The notes under the pieces: model-generated
What the model was told of the DNA's origin: nothing
The model's database searches: none
Seen by the model: only the letters and a program-made list of their open reading frames with translations
DNA from: Muricea muricata
Taxonomy: Eukaryota; Cnidaria; Anthozoa; Malacalcyonacea; Plexauridae
Assembly: GCA_963855995.1 (NCBI GenBank)
Contig: OY979719.1
Location: 868,001-932,000, forward strand
Reading direction: 5' to 3'
Length of the DNA stretch: 64,000 nucleotides
Translations under genes and position numbers: made by a program
Shown: positions 34,927 through 48,600 of the stretch, one piece after another
Layout: each line of letters opens with the position of its first letter
Position numbering within the stretch: the stretch's first letter is position 1

Positions 34927-37900
34927 GACGACAGAATGAGCAAACTAAACTTCAGCTGTGAGGATCATGGCCGCTAAAAATGTCACTGGACCGGATGCCG
35001 GCAGTTGCATCAAACAACCAAATCTACGGAAGAGAAAGTCCATTAGCGGAATGAACGGTTATAGCAAAGAAAATTTTGCATACTTTGGGAGATAAGTCGT
35101 TGATACGATAATACCACCATGATTTGATTGAAACCATATGACCTGACGCACAACCTGTCTGACAAACTGTCTATTAACGAGCTGATTTGACCTCTCAAAG
35201 TGTCTGAGCTTAAATGTGTCTTTGGTTTTCGCTTTGATCGTGTCCGTCTATTTATCTCCTTAGCAAACTTCTTTGAATCCTTGAGGCCATTTTGAGGATC
35301 ACACATTGTAAAGTGAATTAAGAATGTAAGGCCAAATCTACTCTAAATTGAGCTTCACCAGTAATGTCGCATTTCACATCTGACAACATAACGCTTCCTT
35401 ATACATGAATAAGATTTTTCAATATCGAATATTTGAAAAGGGGGAATCAGGTGGGTGGTTTTCAAGGATGTCATTTGAACCTAAGAAATACACTTGACCA
35501 CCGCCCTGTATTATAACACCTTCTCCCTGCATTCATGTCATGTTTCACGTTTTAATTTCTTTGAAATTTTGCGTAGGTCGCCACCAACCAATACTAACAC
35601 AGGCTTTGTGAGTGGTTGGTTACATCCATGAAAGACAACCTGAAGAAGGATCATAAACAATGATGACGTTTGTTTCAAAAAACCAATCACAGGTCCTAAT
35701 GATTTTTGGAAGTTCTTGGAATTATATTTTGTGTGAAAATATATAATTATGTTTCAAGAAAAGTCATTTCGCTTCTTGGGCGGTAAGCTTCGTGCGAAAA
35801 AGCTTAACATACGCATAAAACTCGAAAACAAAAACAAAAAGTTCGTTGCGATGACTTATATTGGGGGTGTAGATATTAAATTCCGTGGGAATATCCTGAG
35901 AATACCCTTGGATGTTCGTGTTTGTGACGAGATGTTTTTACGAGCAGTTAAACTGGTTTCAATTAATGTTATCTGAGCCTCGGGTTAAGTAAATATTACA
36001 AATTACAATTTGTTTGCCTTCGATTAGTGTTTTAATAACAATAGTCACGATAAATGGCTCATGGCAATTTGTAATACGAAACTACGTTTCAATTAATGGA
36101 AGACTTTTCTGACTGACACATTGAAATATTCATCACTGAAATATTCAACAATCCGTAATTCTTCTTTGTCTTACAAAGATACCTCTTTTTAATTCAATAC
36201 TAAAAGAGAACGAATACTTATACAAAACAAACATTATATACTGTACAAAACAGGGCCCAGGTTTTTAATGCTGGTTTATTGATAACCCTGGGTTAAAGTT
36301 TAACCAACTATTTCTGTTTCTTCACCTTCTTTTCTTTCAAAACAACAGGAACTACGACTGGTACTATTGTCCAAACAAGACTAATTAGGAATTTTTTTAT
36401 TTACCGCCTTTTGAAGAACTGGCCCCGGCTCTGCTTTCAGTCCTAACCCAGTTCTAATCTTGACTTGTTTCTGCAGATCTGACTAACTAGGTGATCAAGG
36501 AAAAAAACTTAACTGTAACTACACTAACTTCCACCGTCAGATCAGCTACCATTTGTAAGGAAAAAAACCCGACTTCAGCATTCAAATTGTAGACCACAAA
36601 CGGCATGTTATGGTTACGTAAAGTTAAAAATAAACTGCGGCCATGCTTTATGACACGTTCTGGCATGCGATCAGACCCTAACAATTTCGAGCGAACGCTT
36701 CGGTAATTAATTTTCGGAAGGAAAACGGTTACTCAACACCGACAAAACATCAATAGACATATGAGTCCTTATCATTTGAAAAATCAATATTTCGCAGCAT
36801 GTTTAGACTGCGCTGTAACTGCTCGAGACACTTTTTTATCACTGGATCTACTGAAGATCTTAACTTCACTTTTTAAACAAAACGTCTTGGGTTGAATATT
36901 AGTGTTTGCGTTTCGACTTCACGACTAAGTTGGTAAACTCACTGAACTAGAAAATGATTGGAAAGCGCAACCTAGGGAATCGACGTGCAGAAGGTTTGGG
37001 AAATGTTTATCTTAAAAGATTTTTAACACGAGTATAAAAATGGATTTCTTTTCTGTTAGTTTGATAGACCTTTTGCCTACGGTCAGATGAGCTAGAAGCG
37101 AAACCGAATTCAACAAAATCTAAAGACGCTTTTAGTTCCACGTCGAGATATTCAGTATTTAAAATTATGTACACCACTGCTGTATTGTGCTGTCATCTGC
37201 TCATGCATTCGAAATGAGTTTACTGAAGACATTAAACAAAGAATGCCTCATTAGTCAGTCTGTTTGTTTGTTTCTGTTTGCTTGTTTCAACGATTCTCGT
37301 TTCCCATGATGGCTTGAATGCCTCAAGGCTTGATGGTTGATTATGGTTAAAATCAAGAGTAGACGAATGATTTTTTAATGGCAGTCCCTTGTCGACTACT
37401 TGTACCTTGCTCTATGCTTGCTCTACCCTTAGCTGCCAACAGGGTTCAGGATTTTATGCCCAAAGAATTGCGCCGTACTACATTTATATTCTAAAACAGG
37501 ACTACAGGAGTACGGTCTGAAAAGCGCGAATGTAAGTGAGCCTAACTGTAAATAAAAAGCCACAAAAGTATTAAAGTATTAAAGTTGTAATATCTATTTG
37601 CATATTTTTCGGCAACAATTCAGGAAACGTGGGAAAGTAACAATAAAGATGATGCGTGGGCACTTGGCTAGGACAGTCGTCTTTCGTCCTTATTGTATTC
37701 CAATATTTGTCTGGGAAAAAACACCAACGCAAATTTGAAACCGCATGTAAAAATGTGACTTAAAGTCTAAATGTAACATTCTGCAATCACGAGCAAAACT
37801 AATAGACGTTTTATGTGCTATTCATTTTGACACATCTTGGGGGAGGGGGAGAGAGGAAGCAAATGTACTATTTCTTATCATTCGCGAAATCGCAGCAAAA

Positions 37901-40900
37901 AGTGAATTAACAAGTCTTTAGAGGGTACACGTGAGTTCATGATAACCTACTGACTTGTGCTGTATCCATCTATGATCTGACTCGGTACTGTGTATCTCTA
38001 AGGTGAATGAGCAAATTGGAACGGACAAAACTATCCTGAGAGAAGTCTTTTTTAGATTCTTCTCCAAGTAATAGTATTAGATGCAGGACATTGCAATTAA
38101 ATTTAACTAATGAAAATTAAATGTTCACGCTAAGATAAGCAAGATTAATGTTCTCTCGACACAATTTTTTTACCAAATGATCGAAGTAAGATTAATCACG
38201 AATGCAGACAACGGGACGCTACGGGCGTGTTTATCCTAACACTTTATCGTACGTAATGGAACAGGACTGTAAGAAATGTCCAAACAGAATGCCGAAGATT
38301 TGACGATATCTGGATTTTAAAGTAGGTTCTTCTTATGGCAAATGGATAGCGACCTAATTTTGTTTATACTTGAAAGCTGTCTCAGTCCTGCTATTACTGA
38401 AGGAATGTCGCCACTTGTCGTCTAAAAAGGCCCCGCCCACTGGGAAGATCTATAAATATCAAGAGTAAGAACTGGAGTCATGAACAGTGAGTTACAGTCA
38501 TTTTCCTATAAAAATCCGGCCAAATGTAATTTAACAAGTTATACAGAGTGTTCCGGTTGATTTTACGGTCCATGCAGTTGTTCGAACGCTGGTTAACAAA
38601 TTCTTTCTGATAACTGGTGTAACTACTTTCTTAAATTCCTAGTTCTAGCATCATCAATTTACCCCATAGTCATATTTATACTTGTTCCACAGGTACACAG
38701 GATGAACTTTGTTCAAGCCCTCAAGATATAACAGTATATTAATATTCCGTTACGTACTTAACACGAACAATATTCGATTGTGTCGTAATCTAAGCAATAA
38801 TAGGCTTTTGTTTCCAAAATCACACACAAGATTTTATCGTGTCAATCACCATCCAGTTTTAAATACCATCAGTAGAATATGCGCGGTCAGTAAAGATGGT
38901 AATCTTAGAACAAGTCAAGGCATGCAGGTACATATTTCAGACATTATAATTTGTTTTGTACAATTACAGTATAGAATATCCTCCACATACATGCGCGTAT
39001 CAGAAAAGCTCATGCGCACAGCTAATGCTCTTACAGAAGTGCTAAGCGCCTTACTACTTTAAGAGTCAATCTGTCAAAATAAAGCCGCTTTATATGAACA
39101 TTAAGTCTTTTATATACACAACTTTACCCTGCTTAATCTATTTCACTTCAGGCATGCGCAGTTAAAAATAAAACACTAGCCTTATGTTGGTCAGCGCAGT
39201 TTAAAGTAAACAGCAGTTTACAACAAAAGATATTATCCCATCTAAATGATACAAAAAATTACATTTGAATGCATGTCGGAGGAGGGATTAAAGTCAGCTA
39301 GATTTAGTTTTGCTGAGTTACGAGTTCAAACACAACTGGGCGGTGTAGACAATTGTAGCTTTTGAAACGTTTTGTGGGACATAAAAATGGAAAATACTTA
39401 AAACTTGACAGCTTGAATCCCTTTTCAGTATTGGGGCCTTTTCAGAGTGATGAAATCGCTTGAAAAATGCATTGAATGAAAGTTTATGCAGGCCTGGTTT
39501 ATTTTAACACTTTGTCTTTGATCGCAGTTTATGCACATTGCTGGATGGTGTTTCCGTCTTGGACGGATAATACACTTCAACAGGCGGAACCCAAGGATCA
39601 GGAAATATATATTTTAATCAAGATTACGGATATAAAATAACGAGATATATTTACAGACGCTGTGTGTGTGTGCTTTCTAGCATGTCTGTCAAAAGGCGTC
39701 TGCGTTGAAATGATCTTTTTCGTTATTAATAACCACATGCAAATACAATTCGTCCGTCTGTGCATGAATATTTTGAGAAGAAATACCCATGAAGAATGTC
39801 TAGATAACTAATTAAATCGCCCATCAAACATGTACTCAGGTTAAAGTGAGTTTTATCGAAAATTTTTTATAAATTCTTTAAAACTTAACGCTACGAATCC
39901 CTGCTGTTATCACAGAAACAATTCTGGTAGCACGCAGTGGAAGAGTAGTAAATATGTTTGTGAAAATCATTAATAATTCGTGAAGAAAACACAAACGAAA
40001 TCATGAACGTGAAGGAGTCTGTATTTGTGTGATACGGAATTCTCTTGATTTGCATAAACTTTAACTTTGATTTTCTCGTCTTGCATAAGATGTATTTTGA
40101 GACGTATTATAAGATGTACTTCGCCAATAGATTTTTAAAATTGAAGAGTTTCACAAACCATTTACAACACTCGCGTGCGTGTTCTATCAGAACTCTCGCC
40201 TTCAGCTTGAGTTTATATATCAGATACAACACGGGAACTCATGTTGTAAACAGTATGTACTTGGTCTGGGTGGGGGGAGCTCAAATTAAGTAGCAAATTA
40301 AGTATTATAATCAAGTAGCAATAAAAATCGTAAACACGTAAAGCAAAATATGGAAATATTAACGGGCTTTTAAGACTCGTTTGGTTGATACTAATTGTAG
40401 TAATAAAACACAAACCATAGACTATAGTGGTTTTCGCGATGTATAATTGCATTCTGCTCTGAGCCAGTGTGAGATGGCGGCCAGCACTGATGAAATTGTG
40501 TTTCAAATTCGTGCAATACTATCCTTCTAGCCTAATGTAGCAAAACAAACAGGATTTCTAAAAAAACTCTTAAATTTTGGCCGGCGTTGCCCTATTTACT
40601 ATTGTTGTATAAATTGCATGCGTACGGATTGTATGGGTATGTTTCAAACCGAGCAACATTCAATACCACACATTGCTGAGTGTGCTAAACTATTATTATC
40701 CACAGATAAAGCTGACCATGTTAATGATTTGTCCATTTTCTTTCATTTTTTATTACAATTGATAAAATTCTACACGTGACTACATCATATTGATTAGAAT
40801 TGGAGACAGTCGCCCTGGAATGATAGCGCTTTTGACCTTGACAAATATCACAACTTTACAGATCGATAAACAAGAGAAATTGACTTCATGTTATGTATTA

Positions 40901-41559
40901 TTGACATACAACCTCAGTTCACTACGATTTATTTTTTATTTCAATCTAATAATGAAAAATACTTTATTCAGACATCCAAAAGGAATTTCAAAATATTCTA
41001 AACAGGACGCAATACGTTATTGCATAAAATCGATATAATTTATCAGACATGTAAGAGCCTCCCATATCCTCAATAAAGCGCAAGATTTCTTCCTAAACTC
41101 CATTATAGAACTTCCTGAGTGCTCAACAAGTGTCTACGAAAACAACTTATATAAACTATAATACGTCCATACACATCCGCGCTAAATATTCCTTGTGTAC
41201 AAAATATTACAAGTGGAAAATATTAAACAAACCTGCGCGCACGACGCGATTAATGCAAATGTTATGTTTGTCACATTATTGTGGTCACATCGGACGGCAG
41301 TTATGCAAAAACGCGCCGCCAAGCGCCGCAATTACGAATTCGCGCCGATGCTAAATTAACACGCGAACAAAAAACACGCTATCAAATATTTTGATGTTTC
41401 GTCAATTCGCCAATTTGCGTTTAATAATCACGTCTGAACTTTTCGAAGCGCAGTTTGATTCCTTCTCTCATAACTGGTAAATCGTGCCGAACAGACAGTA
41501 AATAAACAAAAATGATACTAGATATAGGAAATAAAAGAATTATATCATCGTAAACTTAC
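34927..41559. other. Gene-poor intergenic region
   Basis: This region begins with the promoter/5' leader of the Notch ligand. No convincing coding exon was found. A TATA-containing promoter-like stretch at 38431-38458 is listed separately. The short open frames have no recognisable composition or motifs. Confidence 0.5.
38431..38458 (+). promoter_or_regulatory. Promoter-like GC box and TATA box
   Basis: CCCCGCCCAC is followed 10 bases later by TATAAATA, a spacing typical of a core promoter. Downstream is a short ATG frame of 25 codons (MNSELQSFSYKN...) without family identity. It may be the promoter of a non-coding RNA or of a gene whose coding exons I did not see. Confidence 0.3.
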
Positions 41560-41597
41560 GTTCCCACCTTCTTCTCGCGTCTTCGTAGAATTTCAGC
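41560..41597 (-). CDS. Possible 38-nt exon, unassigned
   Basis: On the minus strand CATTCTGTAG precedes, and GTAAGT follows, a 38-base segment. Entered in phase 2 it reads LKFYEDARRRWE. Both splice sites are good and the reading is protein-like, but the segment is too short to identify and no joined neighbour was established. Confidence 0.2.
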
Positions 41598-44500
41598 CTA
41601 CAGAATGGGGTTGGTTTTCAGCGCCAGTCTTAGATACGTTTATCTTTAATCTTCAACCAACAGCTGAATTCGTTGAAGATCGAGTCACATCAATCTGAAA
41701 ATGACATTAGTGAAAATTATAATGACTTGGTAATGAGGTGGATCGTTTCGCTGTGGGATATCCGTATTTAATCCGTAACTTAAAGCAATTTGTTTGATTT
41801 CAATGACATAGTAAAACATGGACTCATCGCCTGCAAACTGCACTCGTTTCAAAACAGCGCTAGCTATATTTGAGCCTGATCAACCTGTCGACATAAAAAG
41901 TTGGTTGGCATTACGTTGCCTCATTGCAAATAAAGTTAGTTTAGCTAAGTTTTCTCCTTTGCTATAGGAGGTTTAGCGATTGCGTGTCCCTTTGCTAATG
42001 TATGGGTGTGAACTTCTCAATTTTAAAAGCAGGTCAGGGTTAAGGGCTCACAGTGAGTGTAAAGAAAAAAACCGACTCAATATTTTGTGACATTGCGCAT
42101 GCAATTCCGGCAAGGATCTAGCAACTTAATAATAAGTGCTTAATATCCCCGCTTTCTGTAAAAAGTTCATAAATCTTTGTCTGTAACGAACATTGCCTTT
42201 ACGAACATTGTTTTGCGACGGCCGGTGCTTCGTCGTAGGCCTGTATATGGGCGGTACCTTGGGGACACGCAAGTACCTTGGGGGGCACGCGAGTACCTTG
42301 GGGGCCACGCGACCATGGTCAAACATCACATCCAAAACTGAAAGGTCGCAATTTAATAAGTTGTTTCTCGATAGCTTGTTTTGTTTCCGACATTCGAGAT
42401 ATTACTTGTGATGTAATTTAGTCGGCTCGCGTCTGTATAAATAAAAATAGGTTGTATAGATAAAAGTAGGATGCTCATGTTTCACTTAAATCCTTTCCAC
42501 CAACACCTCTTTTGTCAAGGGAAGTACAATGAACGTTGCGATGGACTCTTCGTAAGAAGTTGCGTTGCTATGATACTCGAGCGGGTCAATAATCTCTTGC
42601 ATTAGTTACGTACCAACATGAATATGATGTGTTTGGTGTCACAAGACAAACTAATACGATCAAGTTGTATTAGCGTTTCAAGACAAGAGTTCTTTCATGC
42701 ACAATTGGCTTCATACAAGTGTTTTGTACCTCCTCAGTGGAGTTATAAGACGATAACACAGCTTATCAAATCAGAAAAGCATTTCGTAAGCGATAAAAAT
42801 GAACATTCTAACAGGATTTCAAGCTTAACACCTTGTTGCAAGAATAATCTGATTTTTTTTATGGGCATCTGTCCCTATCAACACTAAACACGAACTTCAC
42901 CGATCCTTCTAGATCTTTATTTCTCAGCATGGTATATATATTTGGTTTTAGTTTGCCCCAAAAGCAACTAAGTAGTTCGAGTAATCTTCCAGCAATATTT
43001 TTCACAATTTTGCTGACCAGAACAGCGTAAAACAACATTTACTTTAACACAATGTTGAGGATTTAATGTCATTTTATCAAAAGCATCCAAACTCGACTTA
43101 AAAGATCCATTTTATGTTCAAGAATTAAAGAATTATTCATATTACATTTAGAATTACAAATTTCAGAGAATAGAAAGCATTATAGATCTATGCAGACTTA
43201 TGCCTCGAGTCCAGATTTTGTTCCAGGCTCGCTGGCGACACATATATCATCATCTCTCACAGACACAAAACACTGGAACTCATTCTCTCTCTCTAATCAA
43301 GCTTTATGGGCGAAGTGATTCATAAAACGATTGAAAGGTCAACTCATAAAGTTTTTAATTGGCCCATTATGAGGTGTGTTTCAATATGTTTTGTCAATTC
43401 TATAGTATAAGACTAAATTCTAAGTCGGTCAAAGAATTAGAGCACAATAAATAAACAGTTAGCGTAAGATGAATTAATCTTGAAAAAACAAACAAGCGAG
43501 TTTCTTTTCTAAGAGCACGAATGCTATATATAGACAGAGACAATTGAAGTCTTACATGCATACTGGTGGCTAGTTCAACTACTCCCTGGTAAGGCAAGCT
43601 ACTTTGTTTATTATATATCAATATATGCCCAAAAGGTACAAGGTTGAAAGAAATCCTACGTCAAATGATGCTTTTTAAATTTTTCTCTCCGCTTAGGGAT
43701 AATCTAAATGACCTGCGTAGCGGAAAAGAGAGGTGTTATAACGCCTGATGTTAAACATATCAACAAATACTTGAAAGTTAGAAACAAATAATGTGTTTAT
43801 GATCCATCATTCCATTTGACACGCTTGTTTCTACGTTGATTCACGCTTCTACGTCGTGGGCGACCGTTTCAACACAGAATAGGTAATATACAGAAGAGCT
43901 AATCGAGTCAAAATTCAGCTGTATCTCACTGCGAGACGCTATCCTATAAATCCTGCTCAGTGCTGTTCCCTGAATTAACGTTCTCCATACATAGTCGGAT
44001 TTGAGCAGCATTAACGTACAAGCAACATTCCAAAGCGCTGTTGCTTTAGCACAAGCGACACAGTACAGTCGAACAAGCTAACTAATCCAGTTAGATTGCT
44101 CATATGCAGTTTACTGCCGCCTCAACTGTTGACAAACAAAAATATAATGGGTTTCGGGAGAAATGAATCTTCGGTCAATATAATTTTCGGCAGAAATAAA
44201 CCCTGGTCATAATAGTTGATACATATCAGTAGTGCAGAACGTTCGGATGGGGGAGGGGTATATTATATATAAGTATGTACCCCCCTCCCACACACACACA
44301 CACACACACCCAATCTTGCTACGCCAGTGATTACATATACTAAGCTATAGGCCTGGCTATAGGTTAGATGATAGCGCACTACTCGATATAGCGAATGCAA
44401 TGATTTCCTGGACCATTGTACAAAATCTTGAAAAACGATGGAAGACTCATGGGACTAACAATTAGCACAAAAAGAAAGTTTGTTTCCTACATATTGATAT

Positions 44501-46049
44501 ATAATCTGAGTAAAAAAATTCTAATCTGGTCTTGTCTATATACTATAGTGTTTATCCGACATTCGTTGAGCACGATATCCGCAATTTTGTTCAGAGTAAA
44601 TTCTACCAGGAATTTCATCCAGACTTTACGTTCGAAGGTGTTAATCCAACATTTTTCCTTAATTAAAGGCGCCAAAGTTGTTCTGTTTTACACGATTTAC
44701 AAGTCAGTACCCAATTTGCCAAGTAGAAACTTTTATTGATAATAGCCAGCATGCACGGGGACGCTCTGCCCTTTTCTCATATAAACATGTCGTAAGTAAT
44801 TAACTCAAATAGTTAGTTGAACAATATCTGGAAGTAACGCTGCCAGTGTTGGTAGTGCAGTCAAAGGAAGGTCACTGAATGCAATGATACGCGTCCTTTT
44901 ACTACCTGAATCCATAAAAACAGAATTCGACGAGCCAATTGGTCCTTGGACGGATCTTCGCTCGAAATGTCGAATTCTGTTTTAATTAGCCGTTTCAGAT
45001 AGAGAAAAGGACTTATCCTCATATCATGTCATATGAAACAAAATCTTCAGTTGGAACAGAACCAATTAACATGGCAACCGTTACGTAACACAAAAATCGG
45101 CTTAACCTTATCTCAAGCAAATTACGCGACGTTAAAAATAGCAAAATAAGAGCGGAGTTTACGAGAAGTCACGCGATTTAGGAGAACCGGAAATTTAATA
45201 ACGAATGCTCTTTAGGTTTGGTCCAATATTGGTCTATCCCCATTTCCGTCAAACTCAAAATGTTGACAAACATTTTGTAAACAAAAACCAAGTTTTTAAA
45301 TAAACCTGATGTTATATGCTTCACATACATGCAAAACACGCATTTGCTTGAGGTGGTTTCTTTTCCCGGCAGTTCACATACAAACCCAAGCAGCTTATTG
45401 GAGAATGACATGCCTAGCTTATAAACCATCACATTTGATGTGTCTTTTTACGTAAGACACATACCAAATACCCAACACTGGACCTGCCCCCCCCCCCCGC
45501 ATACGAGATATCTTTTCCACGTAGCTATGCTGACACACTGAACCACTACAGTTTATTCTAGATAAGATTACATATTTACTAACTACACTAGACCACGGTG
45601 TTTTAGACATCTGTTTCAGCGGGTAGTTCCGACACGAGCCATGGAAGTTTACTGTATAGTACACTGTTTACATTCCAATGTAGATACTTTAAGAAGGTCT
45701 ACCTTAGAGCAAACAAGTTAACGAAGGCTGTAACTATCTATATATTTGGAACCATCTGGCTAAACCATTAATATCGTCATGTAATTAAATCTCGCGATTC
45801 GATATTATTCTTCCAATTCTTCTAAATTACTGGATTACCACCGTTTAGAAACAATTTTCAAACTCAAACATTTTAATCGCAAATAACTAAAACAACTTAA
45901 ATTTGCAAGGTACACAATAAAACTAAACTCACACTTTCGCTTTAAACCAAAAGTTCAATATCATACAATACATTCCATGACGTTACTGAACTCTATGACT
46001 AAACGCAAAATATGCTAATTTCTATCAATTTAAAAAAATTTGCACATAC
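41598..46049. other. Non-coding stretch
   Basis: AT-rich DNA with CA repeats near 44290, a C run near 45487 and a small palindrome (ACAGAATTCGAC/GTCGAATTCTGT) at about 44919-44985. No gene was recognised. Confidence 0.5.
42253..42312. repeat. ~20-bp tandem repeat, 3 copies
   Basis: Three copies of a unit like GTACCTTGGGGGCACGCGA in a short GC-rich patch. Confidence 0.8.
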
Positions 46050-46122
46050 CTGCAGCAGGTTTTGCCTTCGAATGTTGGTCGCAGTTTCTTTGACAATCGA
46101 TCTTGAGGTCAAACTTTTTAAC
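46050..46122 (-). CDS. Possible coding exon, unassigned
   Basis: A minus-strand segment bounded by TTCGTTAG and GTATGT is open in one frame: VKKFDLKIDCQRNCDQHSKA and four more residues, phase 0 to phase 1. About 650 bp upstream (minus strand) an ATG stands immediately before a GTAAAT donor near 46770, which would splice in frame to give M-VKKFDLK. An upstream in-frame stop fits a 5' leader. No partner exon downstream was confirmed. Confidence 0.25.
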
Positions 46123-46970
46123 CTAACGAAGTAAAACACACACATTATTTGTGCACATCTGACATAAAAATAAACTATTACACAATATGTCGCCGGGATT
46201 TTTGTGATATAAATTAAATCACATTAACAGACGAACCCCAGTATGTTTTGAGTTTATATTCGTGTGTTCCTTCCTCACTGTAGTCTGGTTGTATTCTACG
46301 AGTGTTTATGGTTGTGTCGACACAAAATAAAGACAACACAATTAAATGATATTAATTCCCTAAAGCCCAATTAAGTTAAATCACTTCTGGTGCATATCGA
46401 TTTCACTTTCCGATTTAAAATTTACATTTGTTGATTAATTAGCCTTCTCGCATTACAACTTGCGATGCTCTTCCTGGCACGGCAGGGGTAACCGAATACC
46501 CTAATCGGACAGGTGAATGAAGAGGAGCCAAGATCGCTCCAAAGTGCTGATTGGATGGGTCGGTTATGGCCCTAGTGAGGGAGCAAAATGAAAACAAGCG
46601 CACAGAACTCCAGGTGGGGTGCTCGCAAAGTTATGGGCAGAACTGTACCGGGGTACCTCTTCATTATGTGCTCCTGTATTTTCAAATAATTTAAACTAAT
46701 GAATGTTTTGATTTTATACAAGTCATGATGTTGAGTTGTCGAAAAATAACAGGATACTGTAAAATAAATTTACCATCTGTTTGGTTTTTTAGGACTTCAT
46801 CGTTTCCTTGGCCGTTTCCTGTTTACACGAGTCAGAGCGACTTGAACACTCGCCGAAAACCACAGACAAAATTAGAAGTTATATGTCAGTAAATGGCATT
46901 TTATAGCTTGGACGACAAAGAGAATATCACAATACTATAACAAACAAAAAACAAAGCCAACACTATCACG

Positions 46971-47082
46971 ACACAACACAACACAACACAACACAACACA
47001 ACACAACACAACACAACACAACACAACACAACACAACACAACACAACACAACACAACACAACACAAAAAAAAAAAAAAAAAA
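46971..47082. repeat. (ACACA)n microsatellite plus poly-A
   Basis: About 19 uninterrupted copies of the pentamer AACAC, then about 17 A residues. The long open frame it creates on the minus strand is an artefact of the repeat. Confidence 0.95.
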
Positions 47083-47241
47083 CAAAACAGAACACAAAAC
47101 TATCCTCAGAGATATGAAAAACTATATTCATATTAAATCTAACACTGCAGAGAAGAACGAAAAGACAAGGGGTAACTCGTCAAGTCGTCACGAAAATATT
47201 TCGTGCACTTAAACTGGATAAGACTCGCTACCAATCCCAGT

Positions 47242-47316
47242 TGGCTCGATAGCTCAATTGGTAGAGTAGCGGTCTAGAAACCCGAAGATGCGAGTTCGAA
47301 TCCCGCTCGAGACAAC
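47242..47316 (+). mobile_element. tRNA-derived SINE head or tRNA pseudogene
   Basis: The A box (TAGCTCAATTGG) and B box (GAGTTCGAATCCC) of a pol III promoter are correctly spaced. The ends pair as a near-complete acceptor stem (GGCTCGA/TCGAGAC). The anticodon stem is disrupted, and the apparent anticodon AGA lacks the long variable arm of tRNA-Ser, so it is not a working tRNA. A following hairpin (AACGAG...CCGTTGTT) suggests a SINE body. Confidence 0.55.
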
Positions 47317-48416
47317 GAGTTTTCCGTTGTTCTCTACAGAACACAGCCAAGGCATTTTTTAAGAGATTGAATTGGGAGACCCCCCCCCCCCGCCACACAC
47401 ACACACGCCTGTTAAATATATTACCAATGCGAATAAAAAGATAAAAGCATGTGGTTGTAGGATGTTTCACAACAACAACCTGTGATCAGCACTGGCGCAC
47501 CTGTTTTATGTTCTTAAACTATTGTTCCAATATTACACCTTTTGCTTACATTACTCGCATCGTAACGGAGTGGCTGACGCCTCTTACACTAATCTCTTAA
47601 ATAAAGAATGCCTTGCTCAACTGAACCCACCAAATTAAAACCGAACGCAACAGGACGAAACAAAGTGAATACAGAACCAAACTTGACACAACATAATGGA
47701 ACATCGAGTCAAATGAAACAAAATGACTGAAAAATTTGAAACCTATACATCGAACAAATACCCAAACACAATAGTTCAGAAATAAAGAAGAAAGCATTGT
47801 CCAAGATTAACAATGAAAAAATTCAAGTTGAACATCGAAGGTCAAGACGGTGACGACCATCATATGATATTATTAATTCTAATCAGATTATAATTGAAAA
47901 ATTAATGCGATTTAGCCGTAATGCGATAATCTTGCGATTGGATGAACATTGCAATGTAGTGACGAAAAAGATTCAGAGATCTCAAGGATAGTGTCATAAT
48001 TCATGATCAAAACACATAGTGTTTCACCGGCATATCGTTGTCTTCATAGCACGGTAATAAACGCCAAAGTGTTTGCCCTTATACTAACTCAACTTTAGTG
48101 TCGCATTTCTCAAGTTCATAATCTTACATATATAATATCCTTTTTAGCATCCTTTTATATTTTCCAAGATTATCAATAAACAGGTAGAAAAAATCATTAT
48201 CTGCTTATAATCACCATATCTAAGTCAATTACAAATACAACTTTCTTGCAACTGAAGGAGCACAATAAACGCGCATTGACATCAAACCAGAACATCATCA
48301 ACAATGCAATGATGTTTGTTTACATTAAGGTTGAGAGATAAGTCGAATAAGTAAGCCAAATTTTAAACAATGCTCCTTGTTTTTCTTTGTATTTTCGTTT
48401 CTTAGTTGTTTTTTTT

Positions 48417-48600
48417 GACGGCGCGGATGACGTTAGCCCAATCTATTTCGATAATCTACCATACTGGAGACGAAGAGCGCCATTTTCGTGGCTTCTAAAA
48501 TGGCGGCTATTGCGTCACGTAACAAATGTACACATTGCATTGCGGGTAATCATGCCTCTTCGAACTAAAGTTGATGTGAGTTTGCGGTCAAACGGCCGCG
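48417..48600. promoter_or_regulatory. Possible CpG-rich promoter
   Basis: A locally GC-rich patch carries two YY1-like CCAT cores (CGCCATTTTC, AAAATGGCGGC) and a CRE-like TGCGTCACGTAA. Downstream on the plus strand ATGCCTCTTCGAACTAAAG leads into GAT|GTGAGT, a donor-like site. No further exon was found, so this is only a candidate. Confidence 0.2.

Noticed and set aside
38709..39062. 117-codon open frame on the plus strand
   Set aside because: No ATG context, motifs or splice support, and its composition looks like translated AT-rich DNA.
46901..47131. Cys/Val-rich 76-residue open frame on the minus strand
   Set aside because: It is the translation of the AACAC microsatellite and has no coding character.
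47242..47316. Functional tRNA gene
   Set aside because: The anticodon stem does not pair and the implied Ser anticodon lacks its long variable arm.
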